From assembly GCA_902779055.1 (NCBI GenBank), contig CACZAD010000029.1:114426-178425 (forward strand): a DNA stretch of 64,000 nt, in the 5' to 3' direction. Origin of the DNA: Fibrobacter succinogenes (GTDB lineage: Bacteria > Fibrobacterota > Fibrobacteria > Fibrobacterales > Fibrobacteraceae). Position numbers and translations under genes: made by a program. Positions 15,158 through 23,477 of the stretch are shown here, one piece after another. The notes under the pieces were generated by a model. That model ran no database searches. It was given only the letters and a program-made list of their open reading frames with translations, and had not been told where the DNA came from. How positions within the stretch are numbered: the stretch's first letter is position 1; the number at the start of each line of letters is the position of its first letter.

Positions 15158-16601
15158 GGCTTATGTAGGTCTGTGGACGGCGCTGTGCGCTTGTATGCTC
15201 GCTTGCACAGGCGAAAATGGAAATGTCTCGGGTACCGTTACGGATACGGGCAACACGATTGCTACTGGCATCGTGACTCGCAGTGATGGCTCTCGCGCTG
15301 TTTCTGCCATGGTCCGTATTGCTCGTGAACCGGCTGCAGGGGATACCCTTGTCAAGATGGATTACATCCAGACGAAGACGGATTCGCAGGGCGTGTTCTC
15401 GTTTGATTCTGTGTTGGCGGATACGTTCCAGCTTGCTGTGATTGATGCGGAACACAATGAAATTTCGTATAAGCCGCGTGCCATAAAGCGTTCTGGCACT
15501 TTGGATAGCATCAAGCTCGAAAAGGCCGCCGTGTTTAGCAGTGTGCTTTACTACGAGGATGTGACTGAACCTGCTGTGGCGGTTGGGTCTCACTTTGAAG
15601 TCTTTATTCCGGGAACTCCGTTCTCGCAGAGCGTGTTCGCTGGCGATTCCTTCTCGATGCTCATTCCTGAAGGTTCCTGGTGGTTCGGCTTCTGCCCGGG
15701 CGACCCGCAGATCGTCGCAAGGCTTGAAGATTCTGGTGTTGCCGATTCCGTGATTTACCGTACGTGGAATATGGACGGCGAGGTCACGTCGGGTGATACG
15801 CTGTCGAAGGGACCGTTCATCTGGAGTCCGACGGCTGACGTTGATTCTTTGATCAAGGAAGAAGAAAACAAGAAGAACGAAGAAAAGCCTGCCTACCTGT
15901 CGGGCGTCGTGAACTGCAAAAAAGATAGTGCGTGCCCAAATGTTCAGGTGCAGATGATTACTGACCTTTACGGGTTCGACTTTGTCGAGGGCGATTCCAC
16001 CCGTTTTGAATCGCAGACGGTGACGGATGAATCTGGACGCTGGTTCTTGCAGGTGCCGGACTCGGTGCCGTATGACAGCCTCCGTATGGAATACCGCTTG
16101 CTCGATGACGATGGAAAGGTTGTTCAGGCTGGGCTCAGCCGCTATGTGCTAGCCTCGGAACTCAAGGGTCTGAAGGATACGCTTTTGGTCGATACGACGG
16201 ACCTTACCAAGACTTCTGTGCTTGTGGGTGGCGTCATTATCGCACTTGATGTTCCTGAAACGCAGGAAAACGACGAAAATTCGAATGCGTCTGAAGGCGA
16301 AACCGTTCAGTCCGAAGTTTGCAAGGTCAACAGCGTGAACAGCGTGGTGCTTGGCCTGAAGGGTACTTCCCATTTTGTGAGAGATGTGACTTGCAATATG
16401 CTGAAGATTGATAATCTCCCGGCTGGAGGCCAAGACCTGGTTCTTTATTCTGGCGACCCGAAGGTGGTCAAAACGCTTAGGGATGCGGAACTCAGTGTGG
16501 ATTCCATCGTGACGATTACGCATGTGCAGTTGCCCAAGGCCGATACTCTCGATCAGCAATGGATGACTTATGCACCACCAATAATCACAATCGAAAAATA
16601 A
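15144..16601 (+). CDS. Lipoprotein with carboxypeptidase-regulatory-like domains
   Basis: ATG 15144 is chosen because it follows a strong ribosome-binding site (gggaggtg) and opens a signal peptide ending in the lipobox MLAC. The 485-residue mature protein has an early beta domain like carboxypeptidase-regulatory or Cna-B repeats (VSGTVTDTGNTI, then GIVTRSDGSRAVSAMVRIAR), and further DSQGVFSFDSV and DESGRWFLQV units near residues 75 and 295. A charged linker (KEEENKKNEEK) separates the two. It overlaps the TIGR02147 gene and is thus translationally coupled to it. It is likely an outer-membrane surface lipoprotein; the ligand is unknown. Confidence 0.78.
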   Translation: MKFVKAYVGLWTALCACMLACTGENGNVSGTVTDTGNTIATGIVTRSDGSRAVSAMVRIAREPAAGDTLVKMDYIQTKTDSQGVFSFDSVLADTFQLAVIDAEHNEISYKPRAIKRSGTLDSIKLEKAAVFSSVLYYEDVTEPAVAVGSHFEVFIPGTPFSQSVFAGDSFSMLIPEGSWWFGFCPGDPQIVARLEDSGVADSVIYRTWNMDGEVTSGDTLSKGPFIWSPTADVDSLIKEEENKKNEEKPAYLSGVVNCKKDSACPNVQVQMITDLYGFDFVEGDSTRFESQTVTDESGRWFLQVPDSVPYDSLRMEYRLLDDDGKVVQAGLSRYVLASELKGLKDTLLVDTTDLTKTSVLVGGVIIALDVPETQENDENSNASEGETVQSEVCKVNSVNSVVLGLKGTSHFVRDVTCNMLKIDNLPAGGQDLVLYSGDPKVVKTLRDAELSVDSIVTITHVQLPKADTLDQQWMTYAPPIITIEK

Positions 16602-16615
16602 TTTTCAAAATACCC

Positions 16616-16647
16616 CTTGCAAAACCGAAAATTATTTTCTAAAATTG
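16616..16647 (+). promoter_or_regulatory. Promoter of tRNA-Gln
   Basis: TTGCAA (16617-16622) and TAAAAT (16640-16645) are 17 bases apart. Read as a Bacteroidota-type promoter, it is CTTG, 20 bases, TAAAATTG. Transcription would begin near 16652, about 7 bases before the tRNA. Confidence 0.6.
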
Positions 16648-16658
16648 GTGCGCACTGA

Positions 16659-16729
16659 TGAGCTATGGTGTAACGGTAGCACAACAGATTCTGACTCTGT
16701 TTGTCTAGGTTCGAATCCTGGTAGCCTCC
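16659..16729 (+). tRNA. tRNA-Gln (CUG)
   Basis: The cloverleaf can be drawn. The D arm is GTGT/GCAC, the anticodon stem ACAGA/TCTGT with loop TTCTGAC (anticodon CTG), and the T arm CTAGG/CCTGG with loop TTCGAAT. CCA is not encoded. The acceptor stem is irregular: TGAGCTA against TAGCCTC gives four Watson-Crick pairs, a G-T at 2-71 and mismatches at 1-72 and 3-70, with C at 73. A T-run follows (gggcttttttttat), forming a small terminator hairpin with AGCC at the 3' end. Confidence 0.82.
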
Positions 16730-16752
16730 GAGGGGCTTTTTTTTATTAGGTG

Positions 16753-16783
16753 TTTGGATTAAAACGTCTTTCGTCTATATTTG
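16753..16783 (+). promoter_or_regulatory. Bacteroidota-like promoter of the rRNA methyltransferase gene
   Basis: TTTG (16753-16756), 19 bases, TATATTTG (16776-16783) fits the -33/-7 pattern exactly. The ATG follows 4 bases later, so transcription would start at or next to the start codon. Confidence 0.55.
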
Positions 16784-16787
16784 TGTT

Positions 16788-17549
16788 ATGGAATTTTTCG
16801 ATTATTTTGAAGAGATTTATGCGGACCGTTGGCCTATGCTCCTGGAATCGCTAAAGGGCGAGGGGTGCGCTACAAAGCTCCAGTTTGCCGATGACTTGGA
16901 ACCGTACTATTTGGACGAGGCTTCCGTATTTGCGGCAAAGTCGCTTGGCGTGGAGCCTGGAATGGACGTTCTTGATATGTGTGCTGCTCCGGGGGGCAAG
17001 TCGCTTGTGATCGCTTCGATGCTCAAGGGCGAAGGCTCGCTCCAGTGCAATGACCGTTCGCCGGACAGGCGTCTCCGTTTGCAGCACGTGCTCGAAAATT
17101 CCTTGCCGGAATCCTGGCGCTCGATTATCAACGTCACCGGTTATGACGGCGTCAAGTTCGGGATGCACAAGAAGGAATGCTATGACCGCATTTTGCTCGA
17201 TGCGCCGTGTTCTTCGGATCGGCATGTGCTCAATTCGCCTTCGCATCTAGAAGTCTGGTCGGTCAAGCGCGTAAAGCGATTGTCGGTGGAACAGGGCTCG
17301 CTGTTGGCTTCGGCGGTCGATGCACTTAGACTGGGGGGCGAACTGATTTACGGCACTTGCGCACTTTCGCCTCTTGAAAACGATGCCGTGGTCGCTAAAA
17401 TCTTGAAAAAGCGTAAGATGATGGAATTTGTTCGTATCGAGGAACTGCCTGAAGGGGCGGACCGGACGGAACTTGGTGTGCATATTTTGCCGGACAAGGC
17501 TCATGGCTGTGGTCCCATTTATTGCGCGAAGATGAGAAAGAGGTGTTAG
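16788..17549 (+). CDS. RsmB/RsmF (NOL1/NOP2/Sun)-type RNA m5C methyltransferase
   Basis: The 253-residue enzyme carries the NSUN catalytic core: SAM site LDMCAAPGGKSLVIASML, the motif IV cysteine in LLDAPCSSDRHVL and the catalytic cysteine in YGTCALSPLENDAVV (motif VI). The C-terminus has HGCGPIYCAKMRK. It methylates C5 of cytosine in rRNA or tRNA. It is much shorter than RsmB or RsmF because the N-terminal RNA-binding (NusB-like) domain and C-terminal PUA-like region are missing; this compact form resembles the NSUN4 group. The exact target nucleotide is not deducible. The promoter abuts the start codon with no ribosome-binding site. Confidence 0.83.
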   Translation: MEFFDYFEEIYADRWPMLLESLKGEGCATKLQFADDLEPYYLDEASVFAAKSLGVEPGMDVLDMCAAPGGKSLVIASMLKGEGSLQCNDRSPDRRLRLQHVLENSLPESWRSIINVTGYDGVKFGMHKKECYDRILLDAPCSSDRHVLNSPSHLEVWSVKRVKRLSVEQGSLLASAVDALRLGGELIYGTCALSPLENDAVVAKILKKRKMMEFVRIEELPEGADRTELGVHILPDKAHGCGPIYCAKMRKRC

Positions 17550-17616
17550 AATTTAGAGCGTGTGGGCTATGGGCATAAAAACTTTAATAAAACGCCCAAA
17601 GCGTAGCGTCCCCAAA

Positions 17617-17631
17617 GCCCGCATAGCGGGC
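17617..17631. repeat. Small palindrome GCCCGC-ATA-GCGGGC
   Basis: A perfect 6-bp inverted repeat lies in the 162-base gap before trxA. There is no T-run on either side, so it looks like a repeat element rather than a terminator. Confidence 0.4.
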
Positions 17632-17678
17632 GACCCCATACCTCACAACCGGTTTAAGTTCTATCAATTAATAATTGC

Positions 17679-17684
17679 TATATT
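17679..17684 (+). promoter_or_regulatory. -10 element of trxA
   Basis: TATATT lies 27 bases before ATG 17712, leaving room for a leader with a ribosome-binding site TAGGAG (17699-17704). This contrasts with the leaderless arrangement of many neighbours. Confidence 0.4.
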
Positions 17685-17711
17685 GCCTACTGGTAAAATA
17701 GGAGAATTTTT

Positions 17712-18035
17712 ATGGCAGCATTGTCTCTTACTGCAGAATCTTTTGATAAAGTTATCTCTAGTGGCCAGCTGGTGCTCGTTGACTTCTGGGCAACCTGGTG
17801 CCGTCCGTGCATGATGATGGGTCCCGTCGTCGAAGACCTCGCTAACGAATTCGACGGTCGCGCCATTATCGCAAAGATCAACGTCGATGACGAAGGTGTT
17901 TCGGATATTTGCGCCCGCTTTGGCATCACGAATATTCCGAATATGAAGTTGTTCAAGAATGGCGTAGAAGTTGGTAACATTGTAGGCGCTGTGCCTAAGG
18001 CTACCCTTAAGAACGCTATCGAAAAGAACCTCTAG
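17712..18035 (+). CDS. trxA: Thioredoxin
   Basis: This 107-residue protein is a single thioredoxin fold of normal length and acts as a cytosolic disulfide reductase, reduced by thioredoxin reductase. The active site is WATWCRPCMMMGP, so the usual WCGPC reads WCRPC; the cis-Pro is in GITNIPNMKLF and the buried Asp in LVDFWATW. Replacing the glycine between the cysteines by arginine can shift the redox potential. A clear ribosome-binding site (taggag) precedes ATG. The gene is followed 18 bases later by hisF. Confidence 0.93.
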   Translation: MAALSLTAESFDKVISSGQLVLVDFWATWCRPCMMMGPVVEDLANEFDGRAIIAKINVDDEGVSDICARFGITNIPNMKLFKNGVEVGNIVGAVPKATLKNAIEKNL

Positions 18036-18041
18036 TTTTTC

Positions 18042-18047
18042 TAAATT
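18042..18047 (+). promoter_or_regulatory. Possible internal -10 element before hisF
   Basis: TAAATT is 6 bases before the hisF ATG, in the same position as the leaderless promoters elsewhere in the window. Readthrough from trxA is an alternative. Confidence 0.3.
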
Positions 18048-18053
18048 TTCGGC

Positions 18054-18845
18054 ATGCTCACTAAACGTTTAATTGTCTGCTTGGATGTACGTAACCGTAA
18101 GGTCACGAAGGGTGTAAAATTTAAGGGTAATATCGACATTGGCGACCCCGTAGAGATGGGTGCGCGTTATAGCGACGACGGTGTCGATGAACTCGTTTTT
18201 TACGATATTACGGCGAGTGCCGAGAACCGCCCGTGCGATATGGAAATGATTCGCCAGATCGCAAAGCGCGTGTTTATCCCGTTTGCTGTGGGTGGCGGTA
18301 TCCGTAACCTGGACGATATGCACGAAGCGCTCCTCGCCGGTGCAGAAAAGGTGAGCGTGAACAGCCTTGCAGTACTCCATCCCGAAATCATTGCCGAAGG
18401 TGCAAAGGCGTTTGGACGCCAGTGCATTGTGCTTGGCATGGACGCCAAGTTCGTGGGCGTTTCGGACAAGATTCCGAGCGGTTACGAAGTGTTTATCCGT
18501 GGTGGCCGACAGGCGATGGGCATCGATGCCTTGGAATGGGCAAAGCGTGCTGAAGATCTCGGTGTGGGCGAAATTTGTTTGAACTCCATCGATACGGATG
18601 GCGTCAAGAACGGCTACGAACTCACGATTACCGATATGATTGCAAAGGCGGTGCAGGTGCCCGTGATTGCAAGCGGTGGCGCAGGAACTCCGGACCACAT
18701 TGTGGATTTGTTCCGCAAGACGAGTGCCGATGCTGCACTGGTTGCTTCGATGGTTCACTTTGGCGATTACACGGTGCCGGGTATCAAGGGCGAAATGCTT
18801 GCTGCAGGGATTCCTGTGCGCAAGAAGATGAACGGCGAGGTTTAA
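18054..18845 (+). CDS. hisF: Imidazole glycerol phosphate synthase, cyclase subunit
   Basis: HisF makes imidazole glycerol phosphate and AICAR from PRFAR using ammonia from HisH. The 263-residue (beta/alpha)8 protein has the two phosphate sites and both catalytic aspartates: RLIVCLDVRNRKVTKGVKF (Asp near 11) and LNSIDTDGVKNGYEL (Asp near 131 in homologues). It also has FAVGGGIRNLDD and PVIASGGAGTPDHI. Length and motifs are complete. It is separated from other his genes in the window (hisC at 24.2 kb and a HisN-like gene at 25.3 kb), so histidine genes are scattered here. TldD follows after 1 base. Confidence 0.96.
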   Translation: MLTKRLIVCLDVRNRKVTKGVKFKGNIDIGDPVEMGARYSDDGVDELVFYDITASAENRPCDMEMIRQIAKRVFIPFAVGGGIRNLDDMHEALLAGAEKVSVNSLAVLHPEIIAEGAKAFGRQCIVLGMDAKFVGVSDKIPSGYEVFIRGGRQAMGIDALEWAKRAEDLGVGEICLNSIDTDGVKNGYELTITDMIAKAVQVPVIASGGAGTPDHIVDLFRKTSADAALVASMVHFGDYTVPGIKGEMLAAGIPVRKKMNGEV

Positions 18846-18846
18846 C

Positions 18847-20247
18847 GTGAATCCAGAAGTTGCCGTAAAGATTTTTGAAGCTGGCAAGAGTGCCGGTGCA
18901 GACTTTGTCGAGATTTTTGAAGAAGAAACGCGAAGCTCGAGCCTCGGCTTGAAAGACCGCCAGATTGAAACGGCAACTGCGGGTACCGAATACGGTATCG
19001 GCGTTCGTCTTTTGTACGGGACCGAAGTTCTGTACGGCTTTACGAGTGACGATAGCGAAGACGCGCTGATCAAGCTTGTGAAGACGCTTGCTTTTGGACG
19101 CATTGCCGCTGCAGCCGGTGGTGCGGGTTCTGCATCAAAGCCGTTTGAACTTGCACCCGAAAAGCGCGTTTGTGATTTTAATATGGCCGCTTACAAGGAC
19201 CCGCGTGTGCTGGGCCAGTCCATTAAGCAGGATTTTTTGTTCCGTGCGGACAAGACTGCTCGCGCGCTTTCGCCGAAGATTGCGCAGGTGGGAGCTAGCG
19301 TTACGGATAGTTGCACATCGATTTCGCTCATGAACAGCGAAGGCTTGCATTTGGAAATGACTCGTGGACGTTTACGCGTGAACGTGAATGTAACGGCGAC
19401 GGATGGCACGGAACGCCTGACTACGCATGAAGCTCCTGGTGCTCTTGGCGGTTATGAACTTTTGGCCAACTATTCACCGGAAGCGCTTGCGACGGAATGC
19501 GGCGACCGCGTTTTGCGTATGCTTGATGCCGGTTACATTGCCGGTGGCCAGATGCCTGTCGTGATGGGCAACGGCTTTGGCGGCGTGATTTTCCACGAAG
19601 CTTGCGGACACCCGCTCGAAACAGAATCGGTGCGCCGTAATGCAAGCCCGTTCTGCGGAAAGATTGGCGAAGCTATTGGACAGCCGTGCCTTACCGCTAT
19701 TGACGATGGTACGATGGATGGTGTCTGGGGTAGCCTCAAGTACGATGATGAAGGTACGCCGACTCAACGCACCGTGCTGATCGAAAACGGTATTTTGAAG
19801 ACTTACATGAGCGACCGTGTGGGTGCTGCCGAAGTGGGGATTGCCCGTACGGGAAGTGCCCGTCGCGAAAGCTACAAGTTTGCTCCTGTTAGCCGTATGC
19901 GCAATACGTTTATTGCGCCGGGCAAGGATACGCTCGATTCTATGATTGCTAGCGTGGATAATGGACTTTATGCCGCCCGTATGGCTGGAGGTTCCGTGAA
20001 CCCGGCGACAGGCGAGTTCAACTTTGCTGTCGATGAAGGCTATGTTATCCGTAACGGCAAGATTTGTGAACCTGTCCGTGGCGCAACGCTTATTGGCAAG
20101 GGGCATGAAATTATGCCGCGCATTAGTATGGTGGGTACGGACTTTGAGCAGGCTGCAGGCGTTTGTGGCGCCTCGTCTGGACACGTGCCGGTGACCGTCG
20201 GCCAGCCCTCCATTAAAGTTGACCAGATTCTCGTTGGTGGGCGGTAG
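18847..20247 (+). CDS. tldD: TldD-type metalloprotease
   Basis: TldD forms a heterodimeric zinc protease with TldE/PmbA and trims unfolded or modified peptides inside its chamber. The 466-residue protein shows the zinc motif HEACGH in VIFHEACGHPLETE (about residue 248) and the conserved C-terminal block EGYVIRNGKICEPVRGATLIG. The GTG start at 18847 follows a GAGG ribosome-binding site inside the end of hisF and is the only start giving the normal N-terminus. No tldE/pmbA gene is in the window, so the partner must be elsewhere. Two hairpin terminators follow. Confidence 0.93.
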   Translation: MNPEVAVKIFEAGKSAGADFVEIFEEETRSSSLGLKDRQIETATAGTEYGIGVRLLYGTEVLYGFTSDDSEDALIKLVKTLAFGRIAAAAGGAGSASKPFELAPEKRVCDFNMAAYKDPRVLGQSIKQDFLFRADKTARALSPKIAQVGASVTDSCTSISLMNSEGLHLEMTRGRLRVNVNVTATDGTERLTTHEAPGALGGYELLANYSPEALATECGDRVLRMLDAGYIAGGQMPVVMGNGFGGVIFHEACGHPLETESVRRNASPFCGKIGEAIGQPCLTAIDDGTMDGVWGSLKYDDEGTPTQRTVLIENGILKTYMSDRVGAAEVGIARTGSARRESYKFAPVSRMRNTFIAPGKDTLDSMIASVDNGLYAARMAGGSVNPATGEFNFAVDEGYVIRNGKICEPVRGATLIGKGHEIMPRISMVGTDFEQAAGVCGASSGHVPVTVGQPSIKVDQILVGGR

Positions 20248-20296
20248 TCGATTATCCGGTAGTCTCCCTTATCCGTAATCATCCATGAAAAAGGAA

Positions 20297-20319
20297 AAGC
20301 CCTCGAAAGAGGGCTTTGG
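20297..20319 (+). terminator. Terminator after tldD
   Basis: An 8-bp stem AAGCCCTC / GAGGGCTT with a GAAA tetraloop, followed by TGG; the T-run is short, so it may act with the second hairpin downstream. Confidence 0.65.
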
Positions 20320-20394
20320 TGTATTATGGGTTGTCGTTACGAGTAAAGTACAAAACGGTTACGAATAAAAAAAGAAAAACTCTGAAAAAAGAAA

Positions 20395-20426
20395 CAACGG
20401 CATCTCGTGAGAGGTGCCGTTGTTTT
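20395..20426 (+). terminator. Second hairpin terminator after tldD
   Basis: A 12-bp stem CAACGGCATCTC / GAGGTGCCGTTG (one G-T pair) with a GTGA loop is followed by TTTT. It separates tldD from the clpB promoter region. Confidence 0.7.
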
Positions 20427-20773
20427 GGTGTATGGGATGTTTGGTTTTGTATCCATAAAATAGTTTAAATTGGAATAATCGTGGTCGTTTTTGGTACTTT
20501 TCCGATGTAAAGCTTTACAACACCTACAACGAGTTTTTTCTTGCAAAAATGGCGAAATTTGATGAAAAAAGCCGTTTTTGAAAATTTTTTACTGTTGTAC
20601 TGGCATAAAAAAGCGAACTTATATAAATTCTTACAATGGAAGCGGGAGCCTGTTTCAAAAAAATGCTTTAAATCGCTAGTTTTGAAACAAAAACTGATTT
20701 TTTTTGAAATTAATAACGGATTTGGATCTTTGAGGGGCGCGAATAGAGGCTAAATAGGGAAATTCTCTGTTTT
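20427..20773. other. AT-rich region upstream of the clpB promoter
   Basis: About 350 bases without a credible gene. A 70-codon open frame at 20541-20753 has poor codon use and no ribosome-binding site. The region would be where a sigma-54 activator binds, but I see no clean dyad. It contains many A and T runs. Confidence 0.35.
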
Positions 20774-20789
20774 TGGCACGCCATTTGCT
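20774..20789 (+). promoter_or_regulatory. Sigma-54 promoter of clpB
   Basis: TGGCACG (20774-20780), four bases CCAT, TTGCT (20785-20789) matches the sigma-54 -24/-12 consensus TGGCACG-N4-TTGCW at every position, with the invariant GG and GC ten bases apart. Transcription would begin near 20800, leaving a leader with ribosome-binding site GCGAGGA before ATG 20825. Confidence 0.75.
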
Positions 20790-20824
20790 TTTAGGTAGCG
20801 GAAAAAAGAAAAAGCGAGGATAAA

Positions 20825-23392
20825 ATGTCCGATTTTACTAATGATGCAGAAAAGGTTTTGGCCAAGGCGCAAAGCTTGCGCGACCGTTGCTCGCATTCTT
20901 ATCTGGGTGCGGCACATTTGGCGGTGGGCCTTGTCGAAGGTCCCGATGCAACCTTGAAGAAACTCTATAAATCCAAAGGGGTGAAGACCTCGGAACTCCG
21001 TGGCCGTTTGGAACCGTTTGTCCAGAAAATTCCGCGCATGGAAGGCGTAAACCCGGATGTGGAACCGGATAGCGACTTGAACCGTATTTTGCGTGCCGCT
21101 GTGCAGGCGGCTCGTCAGGTCAGCCGTATGGTAACGCCGGGCGATTTGCTCGTGGCTTTGATGAAGTTCTCGGGCGATCGCGGACTGGCGAAGGTCTTTG
21201 AAGATGCGCTTGGCTCGACCGAAGTGGTGGAAACTTGGCTTTCGGATCCGTTTGCGGGTGCCGCAAATGCCGAAGAACAGTCTCCGCTGAAACTTTATGG
21301 CCGTGAACTTGTCGAAATGGCGGCTGACGGAAAGCTTTCGCCGGTGATTGGCCGTGAAGAAGAAATCCGTCGTGTGATTTTGATTTTGAGCCGTAAGACA
21401 AAGAACAATCCGTGCCTGGTCGGTGAACCGGGCGTGGGTAAGACGGCTATTGTCGAAGGCCTTGCCGAACGTATTTACCGTGGTGACGTGCCGGATGCGT
21501 TGAAGGGCAAGAAGGTCTTTGCACTTGATTTGTCTGCCTTGATGGCGGGTGCAAAATACCGTGGCGACTTTGAAGAACGTCTCAAATCTGTGATTGACGC
21601 TATTGAAGAAGATGGCAACACGCTTATGTTCATCGATGAACTCCACAACATTGTGGGGGCGGGCAAGACCGAAGGCTCCATGGACTTGGGCAATATGCTT
21701 AAGCCGAAGCTTGCTCGTGGCGAACTCCATTGCATTGGTGCAACGACGACTCAGGAATACCGCAAGTACATCGAAAAGGATTCTGCTTTGGAACGCCGTT
21801 TCCAGCCGGTGCAGGTTTCTGAACCGAGCGAAGACGAAGCTATTTCCATTTTGCGTGGCATTAAGGATGGCTTTGATGCGCATCATGGCGTGCGTCTGCA
21901 CGATAACGCGCTTGTGGCTGCAGTGAAACTTTCGAACCGTTACATCAGTGATAGGTTCCTCCCGGACAAGGCTATTGACTTGATCGACGAGGCGGCAAGC
22001 CTTGTGAAAACGCAGATGGATACGGTCCCGGAAGCGCTCGATACGTTGCAGCGTAAGGAACTCCAGATGAAAATCGAGGAGCAGGCACTTTCGAAGGAAA
22101 CGGACGAAGCGAGCGTCAAGCGCTTGAAAGAACTCCGTGAAGACCTTGCCGTGACCGATGCTGCGGTAAAGCAGATGCAGGAACGCTGGCAAGATCGCCG
22201 TGCCGCATTTGCCGAAGTTCAGGACTTGAAGAAAGCCTTGAAGGCTGCAAAGGACGAGATGGAACAGGCCGAAGCCCGTTACGACTTGAACCGTGCTGCG
22301 GAACTCAAGTACAACAAGATCGTGAACATCGAAAAGGAACTGGCTCAAAAGACCGAAGCGCTCCGCAAGAGTGCCGAAGAAGGTGGCTTGAGCGAAGAAG
22401 TGACCGAAGAGACGATTGCCCTTGTGGTGAGCCGTTGGACGGGCATTCCGGTGACAAAGCTTTGCGAAGGCGAAAAGGCAAAGTTGTTGCACCTCGACGA
22501 ACGTCTGCACGCCCGAGTGATTGGTCAGGACGAAGCTGTTGAAGCCGTGTCCGAAGCGATTTTGCGTAACCGTAGCGGTCTTTCCCGTGAAAATGCGCCG
22601 ATTGGAAGTTTCCTCTTCTTGGGCCCGACGGGCGTGGGTAAGACGGAACTTGCAAAGGCTTTGGCGGTTGAACTTTTCGATAGCGAAAATGCTCTTGTCC
22701 GTATCGACATGAGCGAATACATGGAAAAGCATAGCGTTAGCCGTTTGATCGGTGCTCCTCCGGGATATGTGGGCTACGAAGAAGGCGGCCAGCTGACCGA
22801 AGCCGTGCGTACGCATCCGTACTGCGTGATTTTGCTCGATGAAATCGAGAAGGCGCACCCGGACGTGTTCAATACGCTGTTGCAGGTGCTCGATGACGGT
22901 CGTTTGACGGATGGCAAGGGCCGTACGGTGAACTTCAAGAACACCTTGATTTTGATGACCTCGAACTTGGGTGCCGAGAAGTTCCGCTTGAGTGCGGCTA
23001 GCGCCAAGAACGGTGAACCGCCGCAGGTGGCGCTTGCGGATGTCGAAGCTGACTTGCATGCATTCTTCCGCCCGGAATTCTTGAACCGCTTGGACGAAGT
23101 GCTTGTGTTCCAGAGCCTCTCGAAGAAGCAGATTCGCGAAATCGTGAAACTCAAATTTGCGGATTTGGCGAACCGCGCTGCCCGTCAGGACTTGGTGCTT
23201 ACGCTTTCGGATGCGGCACTTGATGCAATTGCGGAAGGTGCTTACCAGCCGGAATTCGGTGCTCGCCCGATTCAGCGTTACATCGAACGCAACATTGAAC
23301 GTCCGTTGAGCCACGCGATACTTTCGGGTACCGTGAGTGCGGCAAAGCCCGCCGTCGTGGACTACAAGGACGGAATGTTTGTGGTAAAGTAG
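20825..23392 (+). CDS. clpB: ATP-dependent disaggregase ClpB
   Basis: ClpB is a hexameric AAA+ chaperone that extracts polypeptides from aggregates together with DnaK. The 855 residues contain, in order: the N-domain (1-145); NBD1 with Walker [14 protein letters not shown] near 198, Walker [10 protein letters not shown] and the sensor/Arg-finger block [11 protein letters not shown]; the coiled-coil M-domain (about 405-520); NBD2 with Walker [11 protein letters not shown] near 600 and Walker [17 protein letters not shown]; and the C-terminal domain. All catalytic residues are intact and the length is normal. The M-domain identifies ClpB rather than ClpA or ClpC. The promoter looks sigma-54 dependent, unlike the usual heat-shock control. 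Confidence 0.95.
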   Translation: MSDFTNDAEKVLAKAQSLRDRCSHSYLGAAHLAVGLVEGPDATLKKLYKSKGVKTSELRGRLEPFVQKIPRMEGVNPDVEPDSDLNRILRAAVQAARQVSRMVTPGDLLVALMKFSGDRGLAKVFEDALGSTEVVETWLSDPFAGAANAEEQSPLKLYGRELVEMAADGKLSPVIGREEEIRRVILILSRKTKNNPCLVGEPGVGKTAIVEGLAERIYRGDVPDALKGKKVFALDLSALMAGAKYRGDFEERLKSVIDAIEEDGNTLMFIDELHNIVGAGKTEGSMDLGNMLKPKLARGELHCIGATTTQEYRKYIEKDSALERRFQPVQVSEPSEDEAISILRGIKDGFDAHHGVRLHDNALVAAVKLSNRYISDRFLPDKAIDLIDEAASLVKTQMDTVPEALDTLQRKELQMKIEEQALSKETDEASVKRLKELREDLAVTDAAVKQMQERWQDRRAAFAEVQDLKKALKAAKDEMEQAEARYDLNRAAELKYNKIVNIEKELAQKTEALRKSAEEGGLSEEVTEETIALVVSRWTGIPVTKLCEGEKAKLLHLDERLHARVIGQDEAVEAVSEAILRNRSGLSRENAPIGSFLFLGPTGVGKTELAKALAVELFDSENALVRIDMSEYMEKHSVSRLIGAPPGYVGYEEGGQLTEAVRTHPYCVILLDEIEKAHPDVFNTLLQVLDDGRLTDGKGRTVNFKNTLILMTSNLGAEKFRLSAASAKNGEPPQVALADVEADLHAFFRPEFLNRLDEVLVFQSLSKKQIREIVKLKFADLANRAARQDLVLTLSDAALDAIAEGAYQPEFGARPIQRYIERNIERPLSHAILSGTVSAAKPAVVDYKDGMFVVK

Positions 23393-23477
23393 TAGGCGGT
23401 AGACAGTAGGAAGTAGACAGTGGTGTCATCCTAGGCAATCCTGTCTACTGATAACTTCCGACTTCCTACTTATAAAG
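23391..23477. repeat. Heptad-type repeat array between convergent genes
   Basis: TAGTAGGCGGTAGACAGTAG and further GTAGACAGT units run one way, then TGTCTACTGATAACTTCC and GACTTCCTACTT run the other way, with a fragment of the GTCATCCT repeat in the middle. The arms can pair into a long imperfect hairpin between clpB and the converging barrel gene. Confidence 0.7.

Noticed and set aside
20541..20753. A 70-codon frame upstream of clpB
   Set aside because: Codon use is unlike the neighbours, there is no ribosome-binding site, and it ends in the promoter region.
20750..23314. An 854-codon open frame antisense to clpB
   Set aside because: It mirrors clpB almost exactly, has no ribosome-binding site and encodes a His/Phe/Arg-rich sequence of no family. 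Long antisense frames are expected from the codon bias of this genome.
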